From the NCBI GenBank assembly GCA_050260215.1, contig JBLNBU010000275.1, positions 1-13,370 on the forward strand: a stretch of DNA of 13,370 bases, given 5' to 3'. A program made the translations under genes and the position numbers. Positions within the stretch are counted from its first letter, which is position 1. Each line of letters starts with the position of its first letter. This document shows, piece by piece, positions 7,129 through 13,370 of the stretch. This DNA comes from JBLNBU01 sp050260215. GTDB lineage: Bacteria > Pseudomonadota > Alphaproteobacteria > Rhodospirillales > Magnetospirillaceae. The notes beneath the pieces are model-generated. The model was not told the DNA's origin. It ran no database searches and saw only the letters and a program-made list of their open reading frames with translations.

Positions 7129-8823
7129 ATGACCGATAGCGATCCCCTTGCCCTGTATTTCGATGGCCGCGATCTGGATCGTGGCTTGTCGGGCGAGGCC
7201 GAGGGCGGCAGGGGATGGTACGACTTCGAAGGGTGGTCGGTGACGTTCGGTGCCCGGACCAGCAAGGAGCAGCGCCTGCTGGTCAGCGTCCACGAGGCAT
7301 TCCATTCAATCCTGACCAACTGCACCGTCTATGGATCGCTGTTGCATGTGGCCGCTCATCTCCATCGGCATGGCGGAGCCGCTGAGAACGCTGCCGACTG
7401 GCTAGGGGCGCTGATCGAACCGGTCCGTACCGCCCACGAGGCCTACGCCACCTATGGCAGCCTGTTCATCCTGGGGCGCGGCGAACCGGATGTCCGGCTG
7501 CTGGCGCCCTATCCCGCCTATTGCCGCTATTTCGACACCGCCCGCACCGCCCTCGCCGGGCTCGACGCCCCCTTCCTGCGCAATTGCGGCCTGAACGCCC
7601 TGTTCCGGCTGTGCCTTCAGCCCGCCGGACCCTGGGGCATTCTTGGACATGACGCGTCGTCGCTCGCGGTGGTGATGGAAGCAGTCCGGGACGGTCCGGC
7701 GATGCATCCCGACTGGCGCCTGGGTCTGATGGCGGGGCAACTTGAACCGGCTGTATGGGCCCGGTTGAGCGACGAAGCGCTGGAGCGGGTAGCGGCGTTG
7801 CCGCACTGGCCCGCCTTTCGCGCCCACCTCCGGGGCGAACTGGATTACGACGCCGTCAGCGGCAGGGAATTCGACGATGTCGAGCAGGCAATCCTGCGCT
7901 CGTTCTACGACCAGTTGGGTCGCCTCATGCAGGCCGCCGGAGCCGGATCGCTCAGCTACGACGGTCACCAGTCGGTGACGCAGGCCATGGTTGCCGAGGT
8001 CGAACGGCTTGCCCCAGCCGGCCGCCGGACGCTGGTTGCCGCCACGGTGCCCCATCGCGAGGTCGACAGCATCCATGAGTTCGGCAACGAGCGCTACCTT
8101 GTCCGGGAGGCTCCCCTGGTCGCCGGGCTACGGTCGGGCGGTGCCCCACGTGACATGACGTTCAGCTGGATCGAACCCTCGCACCTTTTCCTCTCCGTTC
8201 GTTATTCGCACCAGGTGGTGGGGCAGTTCGAACTGTCGGACCAGGACCGTGCCACCCTGCTGGCCCAACCCGGCCGTCCGCTGGCACTGCTCCGACGCCC
8301 GGTGGAAACCGATGCCGGAAGGCAGGTCGAACTGCAGGTGGTCGATGATCCCGCCAGCCTCGATGCCGGCCTGCCGGTCTTCGCCAACATCTCGCTTGCC
8401 GCCCTGACCGATATCGAGTGGCAAAAGCGATGGTGGCCCAATCTGCGGCGCGCGACGCGGGCCACGGTGCTGTTCGACCTGCCGCCGTTTCAAACACTGA
8501 GCCATTGGGGCGAGAGGCACGGTTGCCGTATCGACTATATATTGCACGAGGTTGAGGTCGAGGGGCGCCGACACCTCGCATTCCTTTGCCGCCCTGATCA
8601 GGGTAACCTCCCCGTTTGCGTTGCGCTGGTGTCGCAGATGGTGGCGCAGGCCCTCGATTATTACCTGACCCGCCAGGTTGGCTGGGCGGTCGCCCCGCGC
8701 CGTTGCCGCGAGTTGGCGAGCGAGGATCCCGAGGCGTTGCACGCCGGCCTGGGCCACCTGCTGCTGGAGGAGCATTCCTTCGATTTTAACTGCGGTCTCG
8801 CCGATGGCGATGAGCGCGGGTAG
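7129..8823 (+). CDS. HExxH protein, predicted zinc metallopeptidase of unassigned family
   Basis: A 564-residue protein with no signal peptide or membrane helix that I can see. It contains SVHEAFHSIL (53-62), a HExxH zinc motif with His55, Glu56 and His59. A second conserved-looking helix, HEAYATYGS (103-111), lies 44 residues further on, and Glu104 could be the third zinc ligand in the manner of gluzincins. The remaining 450 residues include an aromatic-rich region (150-240) and a strand-rich C-terminal half, none of which I recognise. It starts 15 bases after the DUF349 stop, so the two are almost certainly co-transcribed and functionally linked. A peptidase activated on infection, cutting a host or partner protein, would fit the setting, but that is inference. 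The gene ends 18 bases from the end of the convergent small gene, with no obvious terminator between. Confidence 0.72.
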   Translation: MTDSDPLALYFDGRDLDRGLSGEAEGGRGWYDFEGWSVTFGARTSKEQRLLVSVHEAFHSILTNCTVYGSLLHVAAHLHRHGGAAENAADWLGALIEPVRTAHEAYATYGSLFILGRGEPDVRLLAPYPAYCRYFDTARTALAGLDAPFLRNCGLNALFRLCLQPAGPWGILGHDASSLAVVMEAVRDGPAMHPDWRLGLMAGQLEPAVWARLSDEALERVAALPHWPAFRAHLRGELDYDAVSGREFDDVEQAILRSFYDQLGRLMQAAGAGSLSYDGHQSVTQAMVAEVERLAPAGRRTLVAATVPHREVDSIHEFGNERYLVREAPLVAGLRSGGAPRDMTFSWIEPSHLFLSVRYSHQVVGQFELSDQDRATLLAQPGRPLALLRRPVETDAGRQVELQVVDDPASLDAGLPVFANISLAALTDIEWQKRWWPNLRRATRATVLFDLPPFQTLSHWGERHGCRIDYILHEVEVEGRRHLAFLCRPDQGNLPVCVALVSQMVAQALDYYLTRQVGWAVAPRRCRELASEDPEALHAGLGHLLLEEHSFDFNCGLADGDERG

Positions 8824-8841
8824 CAATAAGCCGCGGGCGGT

Positions 8842-9174
8842 TCAGGGCGGGGCGAATCCCGGAGCATCCCAATCCAGCCCCTCGCCGGTGCGGCTCTTGT
8901 CACCTGCGGTCTTTCGCAGCAACCACGCCTTCACGAACAGCCGCTCGCTCGCCGTCAGGTCCAGGGCCGCCAGCGCCTGCGGGTTGAGGGTCGCCAGATG
9001 GGCCAAGCCGGAATGCACGCCGGCTCGCCGGGAGATGGCTTTAAGATCGGCGTCGGCGCCGTCCACCAGCACCACCCGGGCGGAAGCTTGCTGCAGGATC
9101 CGCAGGATGCCTTTCGATACCGCGGAGCGCAACAGCGGGGTTTGGCCCTTGTCCAGGATCAACAGGTCTTCCAT
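8842..9174 (-). CDS. small unrecognised protein downstream of the metzincin-like protease
   Basis: A 110-residue protein that I do not recognise. It begins MEDLLILDKGQTPLLR, continues with an alpha/beta-looking stretch (a VVLVDGADAD strand and turn around 34-43), an alanine- and leucine-rich helical middle, and a charged tail ending near LDWDAPGF. No membrane segment or cysteine is present. It starts 33 bases after the protease stop with GGGAGGGG 6 bases upstream of the ATG at 9174; an in-frame GTG at 9180 is an alternative start adding two residues. Tight spacing and shared direction suggest that it works with the protease as substrate, inhibitor or specificity partner. The acidic residues scattered along the chain faintly recall PIN-like folds, but this is too weak to call. 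Confidence 0.6.
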   Translation of the reverse strand: MEDLLILDKGQTPLLRSAVSKGILRILQQASARVVLVDGADADLKAISRRAGVHSGLAHLATLNPQALAALDLTASERLFVKAWLLRKTAGDKSRTGEGLDWDAPGFAPP

Positions 9175-9207
9175 GGGCACCCCTCCCGGAACGAGGGCCG
9201 CTTTCTG

Positions 9208-10242
9208 TTAAATGGTATAGCCGAGATGACGGAATGTGTACTCACACATGGTCCAGTCGTTGGCCCGCATGATGCACGGCTGCCCGCCATCCGGAGCGCA
9301 AGTTTCGCAATTGCCATTGGGCAAGCCTTCGGGGCCGTAGGCGCCGCCACAGTCGCAATTGCTGGCTCGGTACTCGTCGGGCGCCCCGAATATATGGCAG
9401 GTCTCGTGGGCGAAAACACGGTCAATGTTGTCGGGACCCCAACCGTCGTTGCCATACTGCATCACCAGGCGTGGTCCGCCCATGTTGGCATAGGCGAAGT
9501 GCCAAAGGGTGTATTTGGTAAAAAAGGCGCAGAAGCCCCGGTCGGCGCCGAGGTCGGCCATCAGCTTCCGGGCATAGGCCCGCGCGCCGTCCATACCAAG
9601 CGGCATGCCCAGTTGGGCCAGGGCCGCGTCCCGCCACGGCGCTTCGTAGGCTTCCCGATGCGGTGCACTGGACCGGTCCGGTACATCTACGGTCAAGGCA
9701 TCGAAGTGCTGCGCCCAAGTCACGTCGCGAGCCGGGCTTTTCGAAGCCAGCCAAGTCAGTCCGTTCTGAACCTCGGCCGCGATCTTGACCTGTTCCTCGT
9801 CGGTGACGGTCAGGGCGGGGGTGGGGCCGGAAACGATGATCACACCGACGGCGATCCGTCCCGCCAGTCGATCGCTGAGACTGGGGGGCGGCGGCGATCC
9901 CATGATGCCGCCGGAAGGGGCGGATAGGCCAGTGACGGGTACCAGCGGCTCCGGCCCGCCATCCGCTTCACCCCAGGACCTTCCGCCATGGGCTCGCGCC
10001 GCCTTCGCCTTTCTGAAATCGCCGGATTGGCGTAGCGAAAAGGCTTGCTCGCCCAACCGCTCCGACAGCGTCGGCTCCCCAGGCTCCATCGCAAAGCCGC
10101 TCATGGCCCGCATCGCTGGGGTCGGAGTGCCGAGGCCGATCCTCACCCGCCGGCCATAGTCGTGTAGCACCGGGACCGTGGCACCGGTGGCCGCAACGGC
10201 TCGCGGCAGAAGAAACTCATCGGTGTTGACGTCGCCAGCCAC
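9208..10242 (-). CDS. cysteine-rich metzincin-like zinc protease (HExxHxxGxxD)
   Basis: A 344-residue protein whose C-terminal part carries FAHETCHIFGAPDEY: HETCH is at 279-283 and Asp289 sits where metzincins place the third zinc ligand. Snapalysin-type (M7) proteases likewise use Asp rather than His there. Cysteines cluster after the active site (296, 298, 312, 315, 323, 333), and CIMRAND (323-329) is a good Met-turn candidate. The N-terminal ~150 residues are low-complexity, rich in Gly, Pro and Ala, with a proline run (SPPPPS) before the domain. No signal peptide is evident, so a cytoplasmic role is likely. I chose the GTG at 10242, preceded by AAGGGGGG with 5 bases between; the frame is open up to a GTG at 10386, but that extension looks non-coding. 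The coding-like sequence there is in a different frame, so a frameshift at the G tract is possible. The small gene follows. Confidence 0.72.
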   Translation of the reverse strand: MAGDVNTDEFLLPRAVAATGATVPVLHDYGRRVRIGLGTPTPAMRAMSGFAMEPGEPTLSERLGEQAFSLRQSGDFRKAKAARAHGGRSWGEADGGPEPLVPVTGLSAPSGGIMGSPPPPSLSDRLAGRIAVGVIIVSGPTPALTVTDEEQVKIAAEVQNGLTWLASKSPARDVTWAQHFDALTVDVPDRSSAPHREAYEAPWRDAALAQLGMPLGMDGARAYARKLMADLGADRGFCAFFTKYTLWHFAYANMGGPRLVMQYGNDGWGPDNIDRVFAHETCHIFGAPDEYRASNCDCGGAYGPEGLPNGNCETCAPDGGQPCIMRANDWTMCEYTFRHLGYTI

Positions 10243-10328
10243 GCTTGCCCCCCTTGAATGTTTCTCAGTCGACTGTCCATCAGCACCCAGGGATCGTTCA
10301 GGTCGACCACCGCCACCTTGCGCCCCAC
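10143..10328 (-). pseudogene. coding-like frame overlapping the protease start; possible frameshifted N-terminus or small upstream ORF
   Basis: Read on the minus strand from GTG at 10328, this frame gives GRKVAVVDLNDPWVLMD and continues to RLRNIQGG at about 10250, with the G/C-biased third positions of the real genes. Upstream of the GTG the same frame stays open to 10448 and still reads plausibly (HYTLVGRVPVG). The resemblance to coding ends at a run of six G's (about 10247-10252). Adding one G there would join it directly to the protease frame. Either the protease gene has lost its true N-terminus by a frameshift or sequencing error, or this is a separate short ORF overlapping the protease. 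No good start or ribosome-binding site is visible for it. Confidence 0.35.
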
Positions 10329-10527
10329 CGGAACCCGCCCGACGAGCGTGTAATGGGGGCGCTGCCTTCGTGGCCCCCGTCTCCACGAAAAAGAGAATTG
10401 TAAGGCGACATGCGCGGGATAATCAAAGGCAATCGCTGCGCTTCTCGGTTATGATGGCATCCCGTACTGAGCGTGCAGTCGGAGGCCGGAGGAAGCTTCC
10501 TGCTTGCGTGACCCCACAGGAACGAGC
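10243..10527. promoter_or_regulatory. divergent 285-bp region between protease and Sir2-HerA operons
   Basis: On the minus strand, TTGATT (10426-10421) and TACAAT (10402-10397), 18 bases apart, are a fair promoter for the protease. On the plus strand, GATAAT (10418-10423) and TATGAT (10450-10455) are candidate -10 boxes without good -35 partners for Sir2-HerA. The 13-mer ATCAAAGGCAATC (10422-10434), also present at 4025-4037, overlaps the minus-strand -35. The half nearest the protease (about 10250-10360) is not typical intergenic DNA: one minus-strand frame there has strong coding bias. Confidence 0.4.
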
Positions 10528-11613
10528 ATGACCGACGAAATCCAAACCCGAGTGCGCGGCAGTGCGGAGCAGATCGTTCGCGACTGCCTGGCCCTAAATC
10601 CGGTCGTCATCCTGGGCAGCGGGGCTTCCGCCGGGCTGGGCCTGCCCACCATGGCCCAGTTGGCCGACCGTATCGTCGAAAATGCGGCGAAGGAAAAGTT
10701 GTCCACCGAGGACACGGCCAAATGGGCCCTTTTGTTCGATGCGTTGATGACAAAGGAAGGGCTCGAACCTGCCCTGGACAAGGCCGGCCTGGACGAGGAC
10801 TCGCCGCTGTTCCGGTCGATCGTCGCCACCGTGTGGAAGGCCATCACCTGGAAGGACCTGGCCGTATTCGAGGAAATGCGGGCGGGACGGATGCTGCCGC
10901 ATACCCGCCTGTTCACCTATCTGTTCGGCGGATCGGCGCGGCGGGTTACCGTCGTTACCCCCAACTACGACCGGCTGATCGAATACGGTGCGGATCAGGG
11001 TGGCTTCTGCCATCAGACGGGCTTCACTGGGATCTACAGCCGTCGGTGGGAGGGGCTGGCCCACGCGCCCCGCTTCTTCCGCACCGACACGCGCCAGGAG
11101 GAGCGAACGGTCGACGTGCTCAAGGTCCATGGCTCGATCGACTGGTTTCGGGGTGGCGATGGCGATCCGGTCGGACTGCCGGTACACGCCCTGACCGAAG
11201 ATGGGCTGCAGGTCCCCGCCGGGATGCAGCCGGTGATCGTTCCCCCGACCAAGGAGAAGTACCGGCAAAGCCAGTTCGATCCCTACCGCTCGCTGATGGG
11301 GCAGGCCGACGATGCCCTGAAGAGCGCGGCGGCGTTCCTGTGCATCGGCTACGGCTTCAACGACGTTCACGTGCAGCTGTACCTTACCCGCGCCCTGCGG
11401 GACCGGCCGAAGCCGCTGGTGATGGTGGCGCATTCGCTCACCCCCAAGGCCCAGGAGGCCCTGAAGCAGGCGTCCCAGGCGCTCCGCTACTGCGTGTTCA
11501 CTGCGGGCGAGCCCGGAACCACCGAGGTTCGCACCCACGAACATCCGGCAGGCGTCGCCTTGGAAGGCATCGACGCCTGGTCGTTCGACGGCTTCGCCGC
11601 CGAGTTTCTGTGA
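10528..11613 (+). CDS. SIR2 NADase subunit of a Sir2-HerA (Nezha-type) defence system
   Basis: A 361-residue SIR2 protein: VVILGSGASAGLGLPT (26-41) is the NAD-binding loop, VVTPNYDRL (142-150) supplies catalytic Asn146, LKVHGSIDW (198-206) supplies His201, and CIGYGFND (272-279) closes the fold. It consists of essentially the SIR2 domain alone, the usual size for the partner of HerA. In characterised systems it forms a large complex with a HerA hexamer and degrades NAD+ when phage infects. The ATG at 10528 has AGGA 7 bases upstream; an in-frame start at 10504 is less likely. HerA starts 8 bases after the stop, or overlaps it by GTGA if a GTG at 11610 is used. It is clearly distinct from the 578-residue SIR2 protein at the other side of the window, which has a long extra domain and different motif context. 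Confidence 0.92.
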   Translation: MTDEIQTRVRGSAEQIVRDCLALNPVVILGSGASAGLGLPTMAQLADRIVENAAKEKLSTEDTAKWALLFDALMTKEGLEPALDKAGLDEDSPLFRSIVATVWKAITWKDLAVFEEMRAGRMLPHTRLFTYLFGGSARRVTVVTPNYDRLIEYGADQGGFCHQTGFTGIYSRRWEGLAHAPRFFRTDTRQEERTVDVLKVHGSIDWFRGGDGDPVGLPVHALTEDGLQVPAGMQPVIVPPTKEKYRQSQFDPYRSLMGQADDALKSAAAFLCIGYGFNDVHVQLYLTRALRDRPKPLVMVAHSLTPKAQEALKQASQALRYCVFTAGEPGTTEVRTHEHPAGVALEGIDAWSFDGFAAEFL

Positions 11614-11621
11614 GGTTGGCG

Positions 11622-13361
11622 ATGGAGCTGTTCAGGCTGCGCGACCGGGATGCGTTCGGCAGCGTGCTGACCGTCGATACGGGCGCCGCGGTGATCCAGG
11701 TCTTCGATGCGGACGCGCTGCGCCGGCTTCAGGTCCAGCGACCGGTGCTGCTGCAGAGCCGGCCCGGCCGCAGCCTGATCGGTATCATCTCGCGCATAAC
11801 CCGCAAGGTCAGGCCGGCCGACACGGCGGAGGGCGATGACGTCGTGCCGGAACTCGCCACCATCGACGCGGTCGAGGTCGGGCTGATCGGCACCCTCCAT
11901 CATATGGGCGGGCTGCGCATGCCGCGCTTCCGCCGCGCCGTCGAGACCGTCCCCGAGATCGATGCCCTGTGCTTCTCGCTGGAAGGCGACCGACTGTCGT
12001 CGTTCATGCGGGTGGTATCGGAAGTCAGCGGCAAGGACGGGCGGCCGCTGTCGCTCGGTCGATATTCCCTCGATCCCACCGCCGACGCCTTCCTCAATGG
12101 TGACCGGCTGTTCCAGCGCCATGTCGCCATCGTCGGCAGCACCGGCTCGGGCAAGTCCTGGACCACCGCCCGGCTGCTGGAGCAGGTCGCCGATCTGCCT
12201 AACGCCAACGGCCTGGTGTTCGATATCCATGGCGAGTACGGCCCACTGCAGGGCGACGGCTTCCGCCACCTGCGCATCGCCGGGCCCGGCGACCTGGACG
12301 CTCCCGCCGAGGACGTGCTGTTCCTGCCATATTGGCTGCTGGGCTACGACGCGCTGCGCTCGCTGCTGGTCGACCGCAGCGACCAGAACGCACCCAACCA
12401 GGGCATGCTGCTGGGCCGGTTCATCCGCGAGGCCAAGGAGGGCTTTCTCAATGCTGCCGGCCGGGATGACCTGCTGGCGGCATTCACCGTGGATAGCCCG
12501 ATACCGTTCGACATCAAGCAGGTGCTTGGCAAGCTGGGCGACCTGAATACCGAGATGGTCCCCGGGGCGCGCAGCGGCGAGAAGCAGGGAGACTTCTTCG
12601 GCAAGCTCAGCCGCATGATCGCCCGCCTCGAGGCCAAGGTCGAGGACCGGCGGCTGGGGTTCCTGTTCCGCGGCGGTGCGGTTACCGACAACCTGGGCTA
12701 TCTCGACACCCTGGCCACCCGGCTGCTGGCCGGTCGCCGCGACCAGGCCGACGGCCGGGGAGGCGTCAAGATCGTCGACTTCTCCGAAGTGCCCTCGGAC
12801 ATCCTGCCGCTGATCGTCGGCATGGTCGCCGGGCTTGCGTTCTCGGTCCAGCAATGGACGTCGTCCGAGCGTCGCCATCCCATCGCCCTGTTCTGCGACG
12901 AGGCCCACAACTACATTCCCGACCAGGCGGCCGAGGATTCGGAAGGCCGCGTCGCGGTTCGGATGTTCGAGCGCATCGCCAAGGAGGGCCGCAAATACGG
13001 CATCGGCCTGGCGGTGATCAGCCAGCGCCCAGCCGAGGTCAGCCGAACCGTCATCAGCCAGTGCAACAACGTGGTCGCCATGCGCCTGACCAACCCCGAC
13101 GACCAGGCGCGGGTGCGGGCGCTGCTGCCCGAAACCCTGGCCGGCTTCACCGACATGCTGCCGGTCCTCGATACCGGCGAGGCGGTGGTGGTCGGCGACG
13201 CCAGCCTGCTGCCCAGTCGCATCCGCGTTGCCGAACCGCGGGCCAAGCCCGACAGCCGAACCATCGACTTCTGGAAGCGCTGGTCCACCGACGACCCGGT
13301 GGGCGGGATCGATACCGCGGTCGAGGCATGGCGGCGGCAGAGTTTCGGGAAGCAACGCTGA
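11622..13361 (+). CDS. herA: HerA-type hexameric ATPase/helicase, partner of the SIR2 NADase
   Basis: A 579-residue HerA/FtsK-superfamily ATPase, apparently complete. An N-terminal HAS-barrel-like region (1-155) precedes Walker A VGSTGSGKSW (171-180, Lys178), DIHGEY (201-206), a helical insert (about 240-345), Walker B IALFCDEAHNYIP (421-433, Asp426/Glu427) and the sensor-like VISQRP (465-470). Arg residues around 450-457 or 498-499 could provide the trans finger. HerA pumps or unwinds DNA; in Sir2-HerA systems the hexamer scaffolds the SIR2 subunits and both ATPase and NADase activities contribute to abortive defence. The ATG at 11622 follows TGAGG with 6 bases between; a GTG at 11610 overlapping the SIR2 stop would add four residues. 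The gene ends 9 bases before the window edge. No NurA nuclease is next to it here, which argues for the SIR2 pairing over the repair-type HerA-NurA pair. Confidence 0.92.
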   Translation: MELFRLRDRDAFGSVLTVDTGAAVIQVFDADALRRLQVQRPVLLQSRPGRSLIGIISRITRKVRPADTAEGDDVVPELATIDAVEVGLIGTLHHMGGLRMPRFRRAVETVPEIDALCFSLEGDRLSSFMRVVSEVSGKDGRPLSLGRYSLDPTADAFLNGDRLFQRHVAIVGSTGSGKSWTTARLLEQVADLPNANGLVFDIHGEYGPLQGDGFRHLRIAGPGDLDAPAEDVLFLPYWLLGYDALRSLLVDRSDQNAPNQGMLLGRFIREAKEGFLNAAGRDDLLAAFTVDSPIPFDIKQVLGKLGDLNTEMVPGARSGEKQGDFFGKLSRMIARLEAKVEDRRLGFLFRGGAVTDNLGYLDTLATRLLAGRRDQADGRGGVKIVDFSEVPSDILPLIVGMVAGLAFSVQQWTSSERRHPIALFCDEAHNYIPDQAAEDSEGRVAVRMFERIAKEGRKYGIGLAVISQRPAEVSRTVISQCNNVVAMRLTNPDDQARVRALLPETLAGFTDMLPVLDTGEAVVVGDASLLPSRIRVAEPRAKPDSRTIDFWKRWSTDDPVGGIDTAVEAWRRQSFGKQR

Positions 13362-13370
13362 ACGCAGGGG

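Noticed and set aside
5353..7305. 650-codon open frame on the minus strand across the DUF349 gene
   Set aside because: It is antisense to a gene with clear domains and regular 231-bp repeats; the frame stays open because of high GC and the repeats, and its product resembles no protein family.
8842..9174. PIN-domain or toxin assignment for the 110-residue protein
   Set aside because: Only scattered acidic residues hint at it; the ordered Asp/Glu pattern of PIN nucleases cannot be traced, so the gene is left unassigned.
10243..10386. 48-codon N-terminal extension of the metzincin-like protease to a GTG at 10386
   Set aside because: The extension is Gly/Arg-rich shadow sequence; the coding-looking frame in that stretch is a different one, and the GTG at 10242 has a strong AAGGGGGG site.
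10722..11621. 300-codon upstream extension of HerA in the same frame
   Set aside because: It overlaps the SIR2 gene in another frame and shows no HerA similarity; HAS-barrel-like sequence begins at the ATG at 11622.
11487..13355. 622-codon minus-strand frame opposite HerA
   Set aside because: HerA on the plus strand has Walker A, Walker B and the full domain order; the antisense product is a GC-driven shadow.

Overview
This window is a GC-rich, densely packed stretch of bacterial chromosome. The strongly G/C-biased third codon positions and frequent GTG starts suit a high-GC proteobacterium, possibly an alphaproteobacterium, but nothing in the sequence fixes the taxon. No tRNA, rRNA, transposase, integrase or CRISPR array was seen. 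Almost every recognisable gene belongs to a family known from anti-phage immunity, or carries a nuclease, NADase, protease or helicase motif, so it reads as a defence island.

Left part (1-3971, minus strand): transcription runs right to left through a SIR2-domain protein, a small PD-(D/E)XK-type nuclease overlapping it by GTGA, a spacer with a good sigma-70-like promoter, then a CD-NTase and the start of a Cap2-type E2/E1 enzyme, again joined by a GTGA overlap. The last two are the core of a type II CBASS. Cap2 runs off the left edge, and Cap3, if present, lies outside.

Middle (4065-8820, plus strand): divergent from the SIR2 gene are a membrane-anchored SAVED-domain protein (the likely cyclic-oligonucleotide effector), a protein joining a PD-(D/E)XK-like domain, a four-cysteine zinc ribbon and five tandem 77-residue DUF349 repeats, and a HExxH protein 15 bp downstream. 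This three-gene set is the part that looks least described.

Right-middle (8842-10242, minus strand): a cysteine-rich metzincin-like protease with HExxHxxGxxD is followed by a 110-residue protein I do not recognise. A coding-looking reading frame lies just upstream of the protease, in another frame across a G6 tract.

Right end (10528-13361, plus strand): a second, different SIR2 protein and a HerA-type ATPase form a two-gene Sir2-HerA (Nezha-type) system.

Working model: the CD-NTase makes a cyclic oligonucleotide and Cap2 primes it; the membrane SAVED protein senses the signal. The SIR2-nuclease pair and the DUF349 and HExxH genes may be extra effectors of the same circuit or separate modules. 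Sir2-HerA is an independent NAD-depleting system. The links between modules are inferred from position only.
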